This document shows, piece after piece, positions 1 to 12,200 of a stretch of DNA of 64,000 nt. The stretch is from Jacaranda mimosifolia. Its lineage: Eukaryota > Streptophyta > Magnoliopsida > Lamiales > Bignoniaceae. Under the pieces are notes generated by a model. That model was not told where the DNA came from, searched no databases, and was given only the letters and a program-made list of their open reading frames with translations. A program made the position numbers and the translations under genes. How positions within the stretch are numbered: position 1 is the stretch's first letter; every line of letters begins with the position of its first letter. The stretch covers positions 29,070,369 through 29,134,368 of the forward strand of contig CM032127.1 of the NCBI GenBank assembly GCA_018894105.1, read 5' to 3'.

Positions 1-1569
1 AATATCAACTCATGAAATAAGACTTGCTAGAAACTATCCTTACAAAATCCATTACAACTTATAAAAATAATAAACACCAATTCAAATAACATAAAAGTTT
101 CAAATATAAATAAAAAATATTTTTTTAATTAATTTTAAATTTTTATTTTAAAAAATAAAAATAAAAACTGATTTTCTTGAAAAATTAGTTCATCGATTGA
201 ACCGATTTTTTACTGATTTACACTAATTTGCACTGATTTTTCAACCAAATGGTTTTATATTTCAAACCAGCCCAGAACCTTGACTGGTTCCCTATCGAAC
301 CGGCCGGCCAAATCCAATTTTTTAATCATTGTCCAGATCAAATCTACTTCATTTATTTTTTTATGATGATATTGTACTTCCATTCACTACAATGGAAATT
401 TTTATTTTTTTAGGTTGCAGCATGTGGGTCAACCCACTGATTTAGATTTAAAGATGGAGTATAACACTGTAGCATGGGTTTTATAGGAAATTCAACAATA
501 TTAGTCATGTGGTAATTTTTAAAAATTAAGAGAATTGGAAGAGAAACACAGTCAATAGAAGCTAGATGATTGTGCTATGATATACATATTTTTTGTTTTC
601 AATTGATTCCCAAGAAAATAATTAATTCAACACCTTGATTTCTTCTTCATTACGTGGACGAGTTGCCTTATATTGTACTTAGTGAGATGATCTTCCATTT
701 GGAAGGTGGAATAAAAGAAAGCATAAGGGGCAAAAAAATACTCTTTTTTAATTTTTGGAGATGTCTGTTGATGTGATGGTAAGTGAACTTTATTGCTAAG
801 GTTAATTGCATACGCCCCTCGAGGTTTAATCTATTTAGATCTGGCAAAATTCAACATATACACGTGGGTATCACAAAAAATATGGGTAATAGGCCTTGTT
901 TCTCCTATACAAAAAATTGCGAGTAATTTTATCCGTACCTAATTTACCCGCCATCTTTTGGCCCAACCCATGAGTACCCGTGGATAACTCGTAAATATTT
1001 TTTTATTTATATATTTATATATATTATATATTATATAAATATATTATATATATTTACATATAAATATTTTTAATCTAAATATTAATTTTTGATTTCATAA
1101 ATTAAAAATCTATAGCAAATTAAATTAAATTATATCATAAAACAACTTGTTGTGCATATTCCTATGGATGCAACATCTTCTTCCACAAAAACAGCAGTGT
1201 TTGATTGATATTTAAATTTTTAATTCAAAAAACTTTTGGCATATAATGAAATTTAAGTTTGAACTTTTGAATGTGATGTACTTTCCACAACTAAAACTTT
1301 GAAGATTATCTATGCAAATTATTTATTTGATTTCATGTAGCAATGAGTTTATATTGTTGTAAATAGTTAAAATGACTTGTCCCAATGACATATATATATA
1401 TATATATATTAATGTTTTAATAAGTTATGCTATTTGTGAATAGTTAGTGGGAATATTTCTTTATAAGTCAATATTATTTTGATGTCTAGAAGTTAAATAA
1501 GCTTGTTATTAATTTGATTTTTTTTTAAGAATATTTAGATTTAAATTTCAAAATTGATTAGAATTTATG
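1..1569. other. AT-rich intergenic DNA, no gene
   Basis: I see no open frame with family resemblance here. Two stretches look like common plant dispersed-repeat sequence. Around 185-310 there are repeated 'accgatt/aaccgg' words of the kind found near degenerate terminal regions. Around 870-990 there are 'gggtaat', 'acccgcc', 'gagtacccgtgg' words typical of small non-autonomous plant transposons. Neither has visible ends, so I do not delimit them. The rest is low-complexity A/T sequence. Confidence 0.5.
1390..1409. repeat. (TA)n microsatellite
   Basis: About ten uninterrupted TA dinucleotides in AT-rich DNA. No function is suggested by the surroundings. Confidence 0.9.
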
Positions 1570-1962
1570 TAGAGACAGAATAAAAAATGCAAATTAACAA
1601 ATCAAAGACAAAATTAGAGACATAAGTAAAGACATATTTAGCTATGGAATCAGAGGCTAATTACTGATGAATAAGGTGAAATTAGAGATGAATTATTTTG
1701 AAATATTTAAAAATTTAGAGACAAAAGTAAAGACGAAAAATCAATGAAATTAGAGATGAATTTTGATTAAAATATATATATATTAGAAATTAGAGACATA
1801 TTCAGAGATTGGCTTAATCTCTCTAAAATTAGAGATGGACGGAAACTTTTCCATCTCTCAATTTAGAGATGGGGTTAGAAACTTAAATATCCGTCTCTAT
1901 TTTATTTGAGATGGAAATCAGGGCTTTGGAGACAGATTCTAACAGCTTGTTTTCTTGTAATC
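1570..1962. mobile_element. CACTA (En/Spm) transposon terminal remnant
   Basis: The stretch is packed with short variants of 'agagacgga', 'ttagagatgga' and 'ccgtctct' in both orientations, the pattern of the subterminal transposase-binding repeats of plant CACTA elements. It ends with TGTTTTCTTGTAATC (1948-1962), which fits the family's 3' tip (TGTTTTCTTGTAGTG) with the last three bases changed. No partner left end (CACTACAAGAAAA-like) with repeats is visible upstream, so this is a truncated or heavily decayed end. It abuts the start of the tandem array at ~1975. Confidence 0.6.
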
Positions 1963-1974
1963 TATGTGAAATTA

Positions 1975-3137
1975 GGTTAAAACTTTAATTATATAAGTAG
2001 TTGTTTGACCATCATGATATGATTCCTAAATTGGATAGAGTCATTAGACATTGTCTGTGCTATGAGTAAATGTCTTCCCAACCAATTGAACGCGTGTGCA
2101 TTCTCACCATCACATAAATAACATAATTTTTTATTGTTTTATATGATCTTATATTGTTTTCATCAATAGATTGAGGTAAATTAGGCCATACAACAAGTAT
2201 AAAAACACTATGTTCTAGTACTAGATATTAGAAAAAGCGTATTATATTTTTATAATGTACTACATTTGACAAATGAAGTATCAATTTCGTAAAATATAGT
2301 ATTGTTCTCAATATATTTGAAATTATATTAAATTTACCTATTAAATTATTGTTTGACCACCACGATATGATGTCTTAGTCCTAGGACATATATAGTTATG
2401 AGACGTTGTTTGTGCTATAACAATGATATTAAAATGATACATTTACCACCTATAACGATATTTTACATACACTAGTTTGAAAGAGAATATACGTAATTGG
2501 ATGTGAGTAGAAGTCTTTTCAACCAATTGAATATGTGCATATCTCCACTATTACTTGAATAAAATGATTTTTTATTGTTTTAGATGGTCTTATATGTTTT
2601 TTTTTTTCAATCAATAAATTGAGACAAATTAGGTCATACAACAAGTAAGTTTAAAAACACTCTATTCCAGTGCTAATACTAGAAAAAATGCATGATATTT
2701 CTATAATGAAGTGCTGAATTTGACAAATAAGTTATTTATTTCCTAAAATATAGTGTTGTTCTCAATACATTTGAAATTATGTTAAATTTAATTATTTAAG
2801 TTGTTTGATAATTATGACATGATTTCTTAGTCCTAGGATGAATATAGTCATGAGATGGCATTTGTTCTATAGTATTAACTATCAAAATAATACATTTACT
2901 ACATAAAATGATGCTTTACGTTAGTTAGAAAGAAGAACGTAACTGATTAGATTGTTTTCCCAACCATCTCAGCACTTGTGTATCCATAAGTTTTCTTAGA
3001 TAAAACAATTTTCATTATTTTAAATGGTCCTATATGTTGTTTTGAATAATAAACTGAGGTAAATTAGGTCATATGATAGGTGAGTATAAAAAGACTCTAT
3101 TTCCATACTAGATACTACAAAATATTAGATTTATATA
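1975..3137. repeat. Tandem array of ~440 bp units, left part
   Basis: Three diverged direct copies are visible. Shared landmarks recur in the same order. The first is 'gttaaattta..ttgtttga(c/t)(c/a)a' (near 1976, 2331, 2779). Next come 'atgatttcttagtcctaggat', then 'ccaaccaattgaac..tgtgcat' (near 2076, 2520, 2960), 'gaggtaaattaggccatacaac' and 'aaaacactctattcta'. The first unit is shorter. I find no coding potential and do not recognise the unit. The array is cut at 3137 by a long-TIR element and continues at 13989, so the two parts were once contiguous. Confidence 0.75.
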
Positions 3138-3155
3138 AGGTTAAATAACAGACAT
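3138..3155. mobile_element. Left tip of long-TIR element (interrupted)
   Basis: The tip reads AGGTTAAATAACAGACAT. When joined in the mind to the DNA at 12900 onward it gives one TIR that mirrors the right end at ~13985 (reverse complement AGGTAAATTGCAGACTC). The last five bases, GACAT, are the target site of the retrotransposon that starts at 3156 and are duplicated at 12900-12904. Confidence 0.65.
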
Positions 3156-4639
3156 TGTCACGCCCCAAAATCGAACCATACAGTCTAATCTGGAGGTGTG
3201 AAACTCAATCCCTAATAAATTATACTAACAATCCAAAATCATAAGGTTAAACAAGAACTCAAACCAATCCAAGCTAGACTCATAACACATAACTCAAAGT
3301 ATCAAAACCTTTCCGGAACTAAAACAAATTAAAATCCATAATAAACAAAATAGAACTAATAAATTTAGGAGAAATATATTAGTCTACTGTAAAACCCAAA
3401 ACTAAGTCTTCAATCTTGATCCCCATCATACGCAGGATCCACTTTCTTACTAAGATTAGGATCTAAGTCTGCCAGAAGAAAGTTAAAGAAGGAAACGAGT
3501 GTGAGTAAAAGACTCAGTGAATGCCAAGTGTGTGCAATGTGATTTCATGAGTTAAAATCATTTGTATAGTGAAAAATATTTGAGGATTTGTATAGTGAAA
3601 ATATTCGAGAAAAACATAAGTGAAATTTTTTTTAAACAGTCAAGCAATAACAAATCAGGAATTTAATAAACAATCAAGCATGAACAAGTTAGAAATTTTA
3701 CAAACAGTCAAGTAGTAACAAACCAAGAGTTTGATAAATAGATTCCAAGACTAACAACTAATATGCGATGATCAGACAGTGTTTGTTGTAGCCAGTAAAT
3801 CTTATGACTCCCACCGTAACAGTCCCTTATCGCTCTGGGCAAGGTGCGACCTTATCAAAATAGTGCCCACCCACTTCATCCACAAACGGCTTCTGTTGTT
3901 CGTTGGGGGAATTGGCCGGGGGGACTTGGGGTTCAACCAGCAAGCCCCTCGTTGCCCGGTGAAGTCCGTTGTACACCCAGACTAAGTTGGATCCAACTGA
4001 CAATTGCAGTAGCAGTAATAGTAACAATAATCAATTGATTATCAAATTTAATTGCTAGTATGGAAGTATAAAAAAAAAAGGTACAAAAGCATAGGTTTTC
4101 TTTTATCAAAAAATAAAACAAGAAAAATATTTCTTTTTCTGCGCAGTGGAATACATATATAGTGCGGTGTATATTGAAAAAAAAATTCATAGCATGTGTT
4201 ACTATACCTATATCCTTTTGGTTTTGAAAACTAATATCATATAATAGTTATAAGTGGAGGCACTTACCTTCAAGATCGATCCTAGAAGTCAATCCTATCT
4301 CAGTGTCAATCAACTCAATTGTTGAGTCACCTAATTCATTTAATAAACAAATCAATCACTAATTTAACAGACTAATAAGACAAAATTTACTTTGGACTAG
4401 CCTAGTACATACATACTCACAAAACTTATCAAGAATTTATCCTTTCGTACATACTTTGTTGATTCGCTCATAACACTCTTTCTAGATATTTGATTGACTC
4501 GATTCTTATGGCATTACAAAGGTTAGAAAGAGTACTAAAACTATTATTTTGATAATGCCATCTAAATTGGCTAATATGAGAGAGGAAAATCGAGTTCAAG
4601 AGGCAGCAGTGGTGCGAAAGCAGATTTCCAAAATTTAGG

Positions 4640-6010
4640 AATTTTTTTGATGTGACACTTGATTGTATCTAGTCTATAACTTTTACTACAGGCCTCGGAT
4701 GATGGTGATTCAAAATCCTATAAAAACATAGCATATATATATATATACAATTAATATGTTGACCTTATTGCCCAATTAAATTGGAATCGAGTAGTAAATG
4801 TTGTCACAATATTCTATTTCAAGAAAATCGAAGTCCTGTATTTTTTTTATATTGCCACAGCGTGGTATTTTAGCCATAACCTTCTCCCTATGCATCAGAT
4901 TAAAGTGATTTAAATGTCTGTAAAGACCTAATATATAAATATTCAGTTCTTATGTTGACCATATTTCCAGATTCAATTGAAATCAAGTAGTAAAAGGTGT
5001 CACATATTCTGTTCTAAGAAAATCGAAGTCCTGTATTTCCATACTTAACAGGTCTTAGTATTTTGATCATAACTTTCTCTATATAAATCGGATTGAGGTG
5101 ATTTATGATGAAGTAGAAACCCAATATACATATATAAAATTCATATATTGTCCATATTTCCCAATTAAATAGGAGAATAGAGTAGTAAAAGTCGTCAAAA
5201 TATTATATTCTAGGAAAATCGGAATCCTGTATTTTCTACATTGCCACGCTGTAGTATTTTAGTCATAACTTTCTCCCTATACATCAGACTAAAGTGATTC
5301 CAAAGGCTGTAAAAACCTAAGAGACATATATTCAGTTATTATGTTGACCATGATTCCAAATTAAATCTAACTCAAGTAGAAAAATGTGTCACAATAATAT
5401 GTTCTAAGAAAATCGAAGTCCTGTATTTTTTCACATTGTCACACTGTAGTATTTTAGTCATAACTTTCTCCCTATACGCCAGATTAAAGTTATTCTAAAG
5501 GATGTAAAAGCCTAAGAGACAGATATCCAGTTCTTATGCTGACCATGTTGCCAAATTAAATCTAAATCAAGTATAAAAAAGTGTCACAATATTCTGTTCT
5601 AGGAAAATCGAAGCCCGGTATTTTCTGTCTTACCACACATTTGTATTTTAGTCATAACTTTCTCCCTATTTATTGGATTGAAGTGATTCAGGCGGAAATA
5701 GAAACCTAAGAAACATATTTAAAATTATTATTTATATTATTTTACTTAATTCGGTCTGTAAGAATTATTAAAGGCGTCACCAATATCCATTTTCGGAAAA
5801 ATCAAAGTCCTATATCTTCTAACTAGACACATCTTAGTATTTTGGTCATAACTTACTGAATTTAAATCGGATTAATGTAATTTAAGAGGAATTAGAAATC
5901 TAAGACATAGATATAAAATTTTTATGTTGGTCATTTTGCTTAATTATGACAAGAAGAAGTACTAAAACTGTCACAAATATCCATTTTTGAGAAAATCAAA
6001 ACCTAACAGC
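4640..6010. repeat. ~195 bp tandem repeats inside LTR, seven units
   Basis: Each unit carries, in order, 'atgttgacca', 'ccaattaaat', 'gtcacaatattctgttctaggaa' (in parts), 'aaaatcgaagtcctgtattt', 'tagtattttagtcataac' and 'tctccctatacatcagatt'. Anchors of the 'gttgacc' kind lie near 4757, 4953, 5142, 5341, 5539, 5735 and 5929. The outer units are the most diverged. The sister LTR has six units. Confidence 0.85.
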
Positions 6011-6605
6011 ATCATTGAATTTTGTAATTATCAAATATGAAGTCTACAAACTCATGAATCACCCTGTGTAATTTCTAATGAACTTCCTGCAAATGCCATC
6101 TCCTTTTCCTTTCCCCTCTACCACAGCTGTTGTCTTTTTTTTTTCCTTCTTCCCCCTTTTCCTCTTTCATTTACCATTAAATGTAATTACAGTTTAATTT
6201 TCAGGAACTATATTTATGTGAAAGAAGTGGTTTAGTTCAAGTAGTACTCTAATTAATTTCCATTTAGGACTACTACAATCACATTAGAATTCTAGTATCT
6301 CTATTGTTAATTCCCAGAATTCAATAATTCAACTCCTTGTATTAATGTAATATTAATTCAAGTAGAATTATAACTTATACTCCCCAAAATATAGAATATC
6401 TACAATGTGTGTGTGTATATATATATATATAATATTAATTATCACTATTTGATCAAAAGATAATTTAATATTATCTATATTATATATATATAAATATATT
6501 ATTCCAAAAATATAGTTCATGCCTTACTACAATTTTAATTGAAATAGTAAATAAAATAAAATAAAGTATATTAATCGATTAAATACGAAATAAAATTCTG
6601 GGGCA

Positions 6606-6640
<35 letters not shown>
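6606..6640. repeat. (TTA)n microsatellite in LTR
   Basis: About eleven TTA/ATT triplets. The matching place in the sister LTR (near 12431-12450) has about six, so the tract changed length after insertion. Confidence 0.9.
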
Positions 6641-6641
<1 letters not shown>

Positions 6642-7040
6642 CTCCTTGTAGATTATTATATTAATCCAAGTAAAGTTAAAAAATTTATATTTCCAAAATA
6701 TATGGATAATAATACTAATAGTAATTTTCATTGTATTATCTCGGGATAATTTAGTTAATTCCTAAAGTCATAGTAACTATATAATACTAGTTTATGAAAA
6801 ATTATAACTTTTCCTCAAGAATTGCCATATCTTATATATATATATATATATGGCCTTAGATATTAATTCTCTCTATTTAACCGAAAGGTAAATATAATGC
6901 CAAATATACATACACATATATATCATTTTTCTAACTGATATGATAAGAAAGCAAGACTAAGAAAAAAAAAAACATAGGATAAAATAATTAATATGGTAAA
7001 GTAATCGATTAAATATGAAATAAAATTGTGCGGCATTACA

Positions 7041-7057
7041 TCCCACCCCCTTAAAAG
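7041..7057 (-). other. Polypurine tract of the minus-strand chromovirus
   Basis: The plus strand reads TCCCACCCCCTTAAAAG directly after the LTR end, that is, a purine-rich CTTTTAAGGGGGTGGGA on the element's strand just before its 3' LTR. This is where plus-strand DNA synthesis is primed in reverse transcription, and it fixes the orientation. Confidence 0.75.
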
Positions 7058-7205
7058 AATTTGGTCCACAAATTCTGACCTGAGTTAGTGAAGAGTCTTG
7101 GTGATATTTGTGTATTTCCTCCTTATTTTCCCAAGTCACATTCTCTATCTTATGGCATCTCCATAGTAGTAGGATACTCTTTTGTGCATAATATTTGTAT
7201 TCTTA
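7050..7205 (-). pseudogene. Chromovirus pol C-terminus: chromodomain remnant
   Basis: Reading the minus strand from ~7200 to ~7050, one frame gives a run with ILLLWRCHKIENVTWE. This matches the plant chromovirus pattern L-V-K-V-L-W-x-x-H-x-x-E-E-A-T-W-E at the end of the integrase-linked chromodomain. It is followed by RICGPNSFKG, like the family's usual tail ahead of the polypurine tract. A stop lies just upstream, and no integrase core, RNase H or RT can be read further in. In the family this domain directs integration to chromatin; here it is a fossil. Confidence 0.65.
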
Positions 7206-9190
7206 ACCTAGTATTTGGACTAGTTGCTCTTCGTACGTCAACTCATCTTAAAGTGACAAATTCTTATATTCTGTGATATGCTAAAGATCATATTAATACC
7301 TACATAGTTGTGACACATAGAAGATATTGTGTATTTCCATAAAGTTTGGTAGTGACATAAGTCGTTAAGCTACTACTCCGATCATCGAAGGTCCTTTTTG
7401 AGTGATAATTTAGAAACTCCATATCTCCAACACTAAATTCCAAAAATCTTCTTCTATCATCTACTTAGCTCTAACTCATGAGTCGGATAGTTTTGCTCAT
7501 ATATTTATGATTTTCTTAAGGAATTGGAAAACTAAGAGAAAGACCTAAAAGTTTTATGTTGATATCGCAGTCCAAGTAAGCTAATATCGAGGTGTCAAAT
7601 TGAGCCTTAGGTTCATAAATGTGAAAAATTTCTGATTGTAATATATTGAAGTCTGAAGGTCTCTAATTTGACATATCTCAGTATTCTTGCTATAAAAATT
7701 TTTTCCATGTATATCAAAGTAGGGTGATTCAAGTGCCTATAGAAACCCAACAGGTAGAGCTATAAATCTTACGTTGACCACTTTTCTTAATTCCATCATG
7801 ATCAAGCCATAAAAAGCATCACAATATCTATTATCGAAAAAAAATCAAAGTTTGTATTTTCTACCTTAACACATCTTAGTATTTTGGTGATAACTTACTC
7901 CATATCTATCGGATTGAGATGATTTAAGCAGCTATAACACCTAACAAATATACCCACGATTCTTATGTTTGGAATTTTTATAGATTCAATCAGTAACTAT
8001 GAGAAAAATACATTAGAAAAACTGGTCGTGTAAGACTAGGATCCTAGGGGAGCATTCTTTCATGTAGCGTTCCTTTCCAAAAATCAAATAGTTGTCCTCT
8101 ATGTCAAAATATATCCAAAAACTTCTAACTCGACATTTTAAGTCCACCCAAAGTCCTAGTTGATTCATATCTCAAAATAGGGACCGCAAAAATATTCTGG
8201 TACATTATATATATTTTTCTATTGACTTAAATCTCCAAGAAGTCTAAAAAGTTTAATAAATCAAGTCCAACTGAAATGGATTTGCAAGGTTCATCTTCCT
8301 ATGAGTTTATTGATGTAAACCTTTCCTACTTGTAAATTGACTCTTTCACGCTTTCATGATAGGGGCTGCCATAAGTAACATAAGGTTCAATCCTGTGCAC
8401 CATGTTTACTATACCTTGTTAACTGTTGAAAGTCGTATGTACATACACATCCTTACCCTGTCAATTCCTACTAAAACCCTCAACCCTTAGTAGTTGTATA
8501 TCTAATGTATATAACAATATGTATGGATTTGTACACCAATTTTTACAATTCACATTCCATATTAGTCTTTGCTCCTGCTTTTTAAATAGATGCTACTCTT
8601 TGCGATAAAGATTCTCACTTCTTCCCTTTTGCTTTTTCAAATCCTCGTCATTATAATAAAATAATTTTCTCGTAAATCTAAGCAAGTTTCAATTATCAAC
8701 CTAAGGTTTTTATCCTAATATCATATGCCTATATCATATCTAAAATCGTAACCTAAGCTCTTGAAAACTAACCTTCATTGTCAAGGTGCAACATCTAAAT
8801 AATGAACCAACTTATGCGGGCTTTGACTAACATCTTATCAAAATAAGCCTAGATTAATAAAAGAAAATATCCAAGTAGGCTAAGTAGTCATTCAAAAAGA
8901 AGATAGCAAGCATTCACAATTCTCAAAGGCAAGAAAACTATCAATCCTAAATTACTTGCGAGCTAAGTCTCATAATATGTCATGAATTCTATCATCAAGT
9001 ACCAAAAGTTTTCAATCGTATCGACTGGCATACCTAATAACAATCCTCCACAACCACCATACTAGATGAAACTCGATCAATCATTTTAGTGGTTGAACTT
9101 AAATACTCAAACCAATTCCTAAAAGTTCTATGCTCAAATTTCATAGTCCGAGTATCTTATCCTGACATAGCTAAAGTTCAAAACCTAGAA
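7206..9190 (-). other. Decayed internal region of the chromovirus
   Basis: About 2 kb between the pol tail and the primer site. I cannot read gag, protease, RT or integrase in any frame, and the longest open frames are short and without family signature. The part at ~7540-7990 contains two to three diverged units of the same ~195 bp repeat that fills the LTRs ('cagtattcttg', 'gtatttttggtgataact', 'atcggattgag' words). The internal region has therefore been overwritten by LTR-type repeat DNA or shares its origin. Confidence 0.55.
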
Positions 9191-9200
9191 TCTGATACCA
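9191..9200 (-). other. Primer binding site (tRNA-iMet type)
   Basis: The plus strand TCTGATACCA reads TGGTATCAGA on the element's strand. It lies three bases inside the right LTR start at 9204, which is the standard initiator-Met primer site of plant LTR retrotransposons. It sets the right copy as the 5' LTR. Confidence 0.8.
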
Positions 9201-9203
9201 TTC

Positions 9204-12200
9204 TGTCACGTCCCAAAATTGAAGCATACAATTTGGTCTCGAGGCATAAAACTCAATCCCTAATAAATGATACTAGCAATCCAAAATCGTAAGGTTAAAC
9301 AAGAACTCAAACCAATCCAAGTGAGACTCACAACACAGAACTCAAAGTATTAAAACCTTTCCAGAACTAAAACAAATTAAAATTCATAATAAACAAAACA
9401 TAACTAATAAACTTAGGAGAAATATATTAGTCTACTACAAAATTCAAAACTAAGTCTTCAATCTTGATTCCCATCATATACAGGATCCACCTCCTCACTA
9501 AGGCTAAGATCTAGGTCTACCAAAAATAAGTTAAAGAAGGAAACGAGTATGAGTAAAAGGCTCAATAAGTGCCAAGTGTGTGCAATATGAGTTCATGAAT
9601 TAAAATCATTTGTATAGTGAAAAATATTCGAGAAAAACATAAATGAAAATTTTTAAATAGTCAAGCAGTAACAAATCAGAAATTTTATAAACAGTCAAGC
9701 AGGAACAAGCTAAGAATTTTATAAATAGTCAAGCAGTAACAATCCAAGAGTTTAATAAACAGTTTCCTAGACTAACAACTTATATGCGATAATTAGATAG
9801 TGTTTGTTGTAGCCAATCAACCTTATGACTCCCACTGCAATAGTCCCTTATTGCTCCGGGCAAGGTGCGACCTTACCAAAACAGTGCCCGAGCATCTTCG
9901 TGAATTCCTACAACCTACCTCAACCACAAACGACTTCTGTTGTGTGTTGGGGGGATTAGGCCATGGGGGCTTGGGGGTTCAATCGGCAAGGCCCACACTG
10001 CCCAGTGAAATCCCTTGCACACCCAAATCAAGTTGGATCCAACTAATAATAACAATAACAGTAATAGTAACATAATCAGTTGATCATCAAATTTAATTAC
10101 TACTCTAGAAGCATAAAAAAAAGTCACAAAAACATAGTTTTTCTTTTATCCAAAATAAAACAAGAAAAATATTTCTTTTTGTGCCCAGTGGAATACATAT
10201 ACAGTACAATGTATATTAAAAAACATTTCATAGCATGCGTTACTATACATATATCCTTTTAGTTTTGAAAAGTAATATCATATAATAGTTATAAGTATAG
10301 GCACTCATCTTCCAGATCGATCCTAGAAGTCAATCCTATCTTAGTGTCAATCAACTCAATTGTTGAGTCACCTAATTCATTTAATAAACAAATCAATCAC
10401 CAATTTAACTAACTAATAAGACAAAATTTATTTGGGACTAGTCTAGTAGATACATACTCACAAAACTTATCAAGAATTTATCCTTTCATATGTACTTTGT
10501 TGATTCGCTCATAACACTCTTTACAGATATCCGATTGACTTGATTCTTATGGCATTACAAAGCTAAGAAAGAGTAATAAAACTATTATCTTGATGATTCC
10601 ATCTAAATTGGCTTATATGAGAGAATAAAATTGAGTTCAAGAGGCAGCAGTGGTGCGAAAGCAGATTTCCAATTTTTAGGAAATTTTTGATGTGACACTT
10701 GATTGTATCTGAGCTATAACTTTTACTACAGGCCTCAGATGATGGTGATTCAAAATCTTTTAAAAACCTAGCATATATATCTACAATTCATATGTTGACC
10801 TTATTGCCCAATTAAATTAGAATCAAGTAGTAAATGTTGTCACAATATTCTATTTCAGGAAAATCGAAATCTTGTATTTTCTATATTACCGCACCGTAGT
10901 ATTCTAGCCATAACTTTCTCCCTATGCATCATATTAAAATGATTTAAATGTGTGTAAAAACCTAAGGTATAAATATTCAGTTCTTATGTTGACCATATTT
11001 CCAGATTCAATAAAAATCAAGTAGTAAAAGGAGTCATAATATTCTGTTCTAAGAAAATCGAAGTCCTGTATTTCCAGACTTGACACATCTTAGTATTTTG
11101 ATCATAACTTTCTCTATATAAATTGGATTGAGGTGATTTTTGTAGAAGTAGAAACCTAAAGACATAAATTCAATTAATATATTGACTATATTTCCCAATT
11201 AAATTTTAATAGAGTAGTAAATTTCATCACAATATTCTATTTAGGAAAAATCGAAGTCCTGTATTTTCTACATTGCCACATTATAGTATTTTAGTCATAA
11301 CTTTCTCCCTATACATCGGATTAAAGTGATTCTAAAGGCTGTAAAAACCTAGGAGATAGATGTTCAATTATTATGGTGACCATATTGCCAAATTAAATCT
11401 AAATATAGTAGAAAATAGTGTCATAGTATTTTGTTCTAGGAAAATCGAAGCCCTATATTTTTTGTCTTGTCACACCTTTGTATTTTAGTCATAACTTTCT
11501 CGCTATATATCAGATTGAAGTGATTCTGGTGGAAATAGAAACATAAGAAACAGATTTGAAATTATTATGTTGATTATTTTACTTAATTCCATCATAAAGA
11601 AGTAGTAAATACGTCACCAATATCCATTTTCGGAAAAATCAATGTCCTATATCTTCTAACTAGACACATATTAGTATTTTGGCCCTAACTTACTGCATTT
11701 AAATCGAATTGAGGTTATTTAGGAGGCATTAGAAACCTAAGACATAGATATAAAATTTTTATGTTGATCATTTTGCTTAATTCTGATGAGAAGAAGTATT
11801 AAAACTATCACATATATCTATTTTCGAGAAAATCAAAACCTAACAGCATCATTGAATTTCGCAATTATCAAATATGAAGCCTACAAACTCATGAATTACC
11901 TCATCTATTTTCTAATTCACTTCCTGCAAATGCTGTCTCCTTTTCCTTTCCCCTCTCCACAGCTACTGTCTTTTTTTCCTTCTTCCCATTTTTCCTCTTT
12001 CATTTATCATTAAATGTAATTAGGCATTTGTTTTTAGGAACTATATTTATGTGAAAGAAGTGGTTTAGTTCAAGTAGGACTAATCAATTTCCTTCTAGGA
12101 CTAGGATAATCCCGTTATAATTTTCGTATCTCTATTGTTAATTCCCAGAATTCAATAATTCAACTCCTTGCATTAATATAATATTAATTCAAGTAGAGTT

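Larger units (their letters stand above)
3156..7040 (-). repeat. 3' LTR of the minus-strand chromovirus (3885 bp)
   Basis: It begins TGTCACGCCCC and ends GCGGCATTACA on the plus strand, giving proper TG..CA ends. It is colinear with 9204-12899, with scattered substitutions and small indels. It includes a seven-unit ~195 bp tandem block (4640-6010) and a TTA microsatellite. It is 189 bp longer than its sister, about one unit of that block. Confidence 0.85.

Noticed and set aside
384..400. CACTACAATGG as a left end for the CACTA remnant at 1570-1962
   Set aside because: No subterminal repeat words follow it, and the sequence after the first six bases does not match the right tip.
3779..4190. 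Overlapping open frames on both strands in the chromovirus LTR
   Set aside because: The same segment in the sister LTR (9800-10127) has different frames with indels between them. It is LTR non-coding sequence, with no domain.
4640..6010. CRISPR-like regular repeats
   Set aside because: Units are ~195 bp direct tandem copies without spacers, inside a plant LTR, and repeated in the sister LTR.
6400..6500. GT/TA dinucleotide tract as a regulatory or recombination element
   Set aside because: Simple-sequence variation inside an LTR. The sister LTR has a shorter tract, so it is ordinary microsatellite change.
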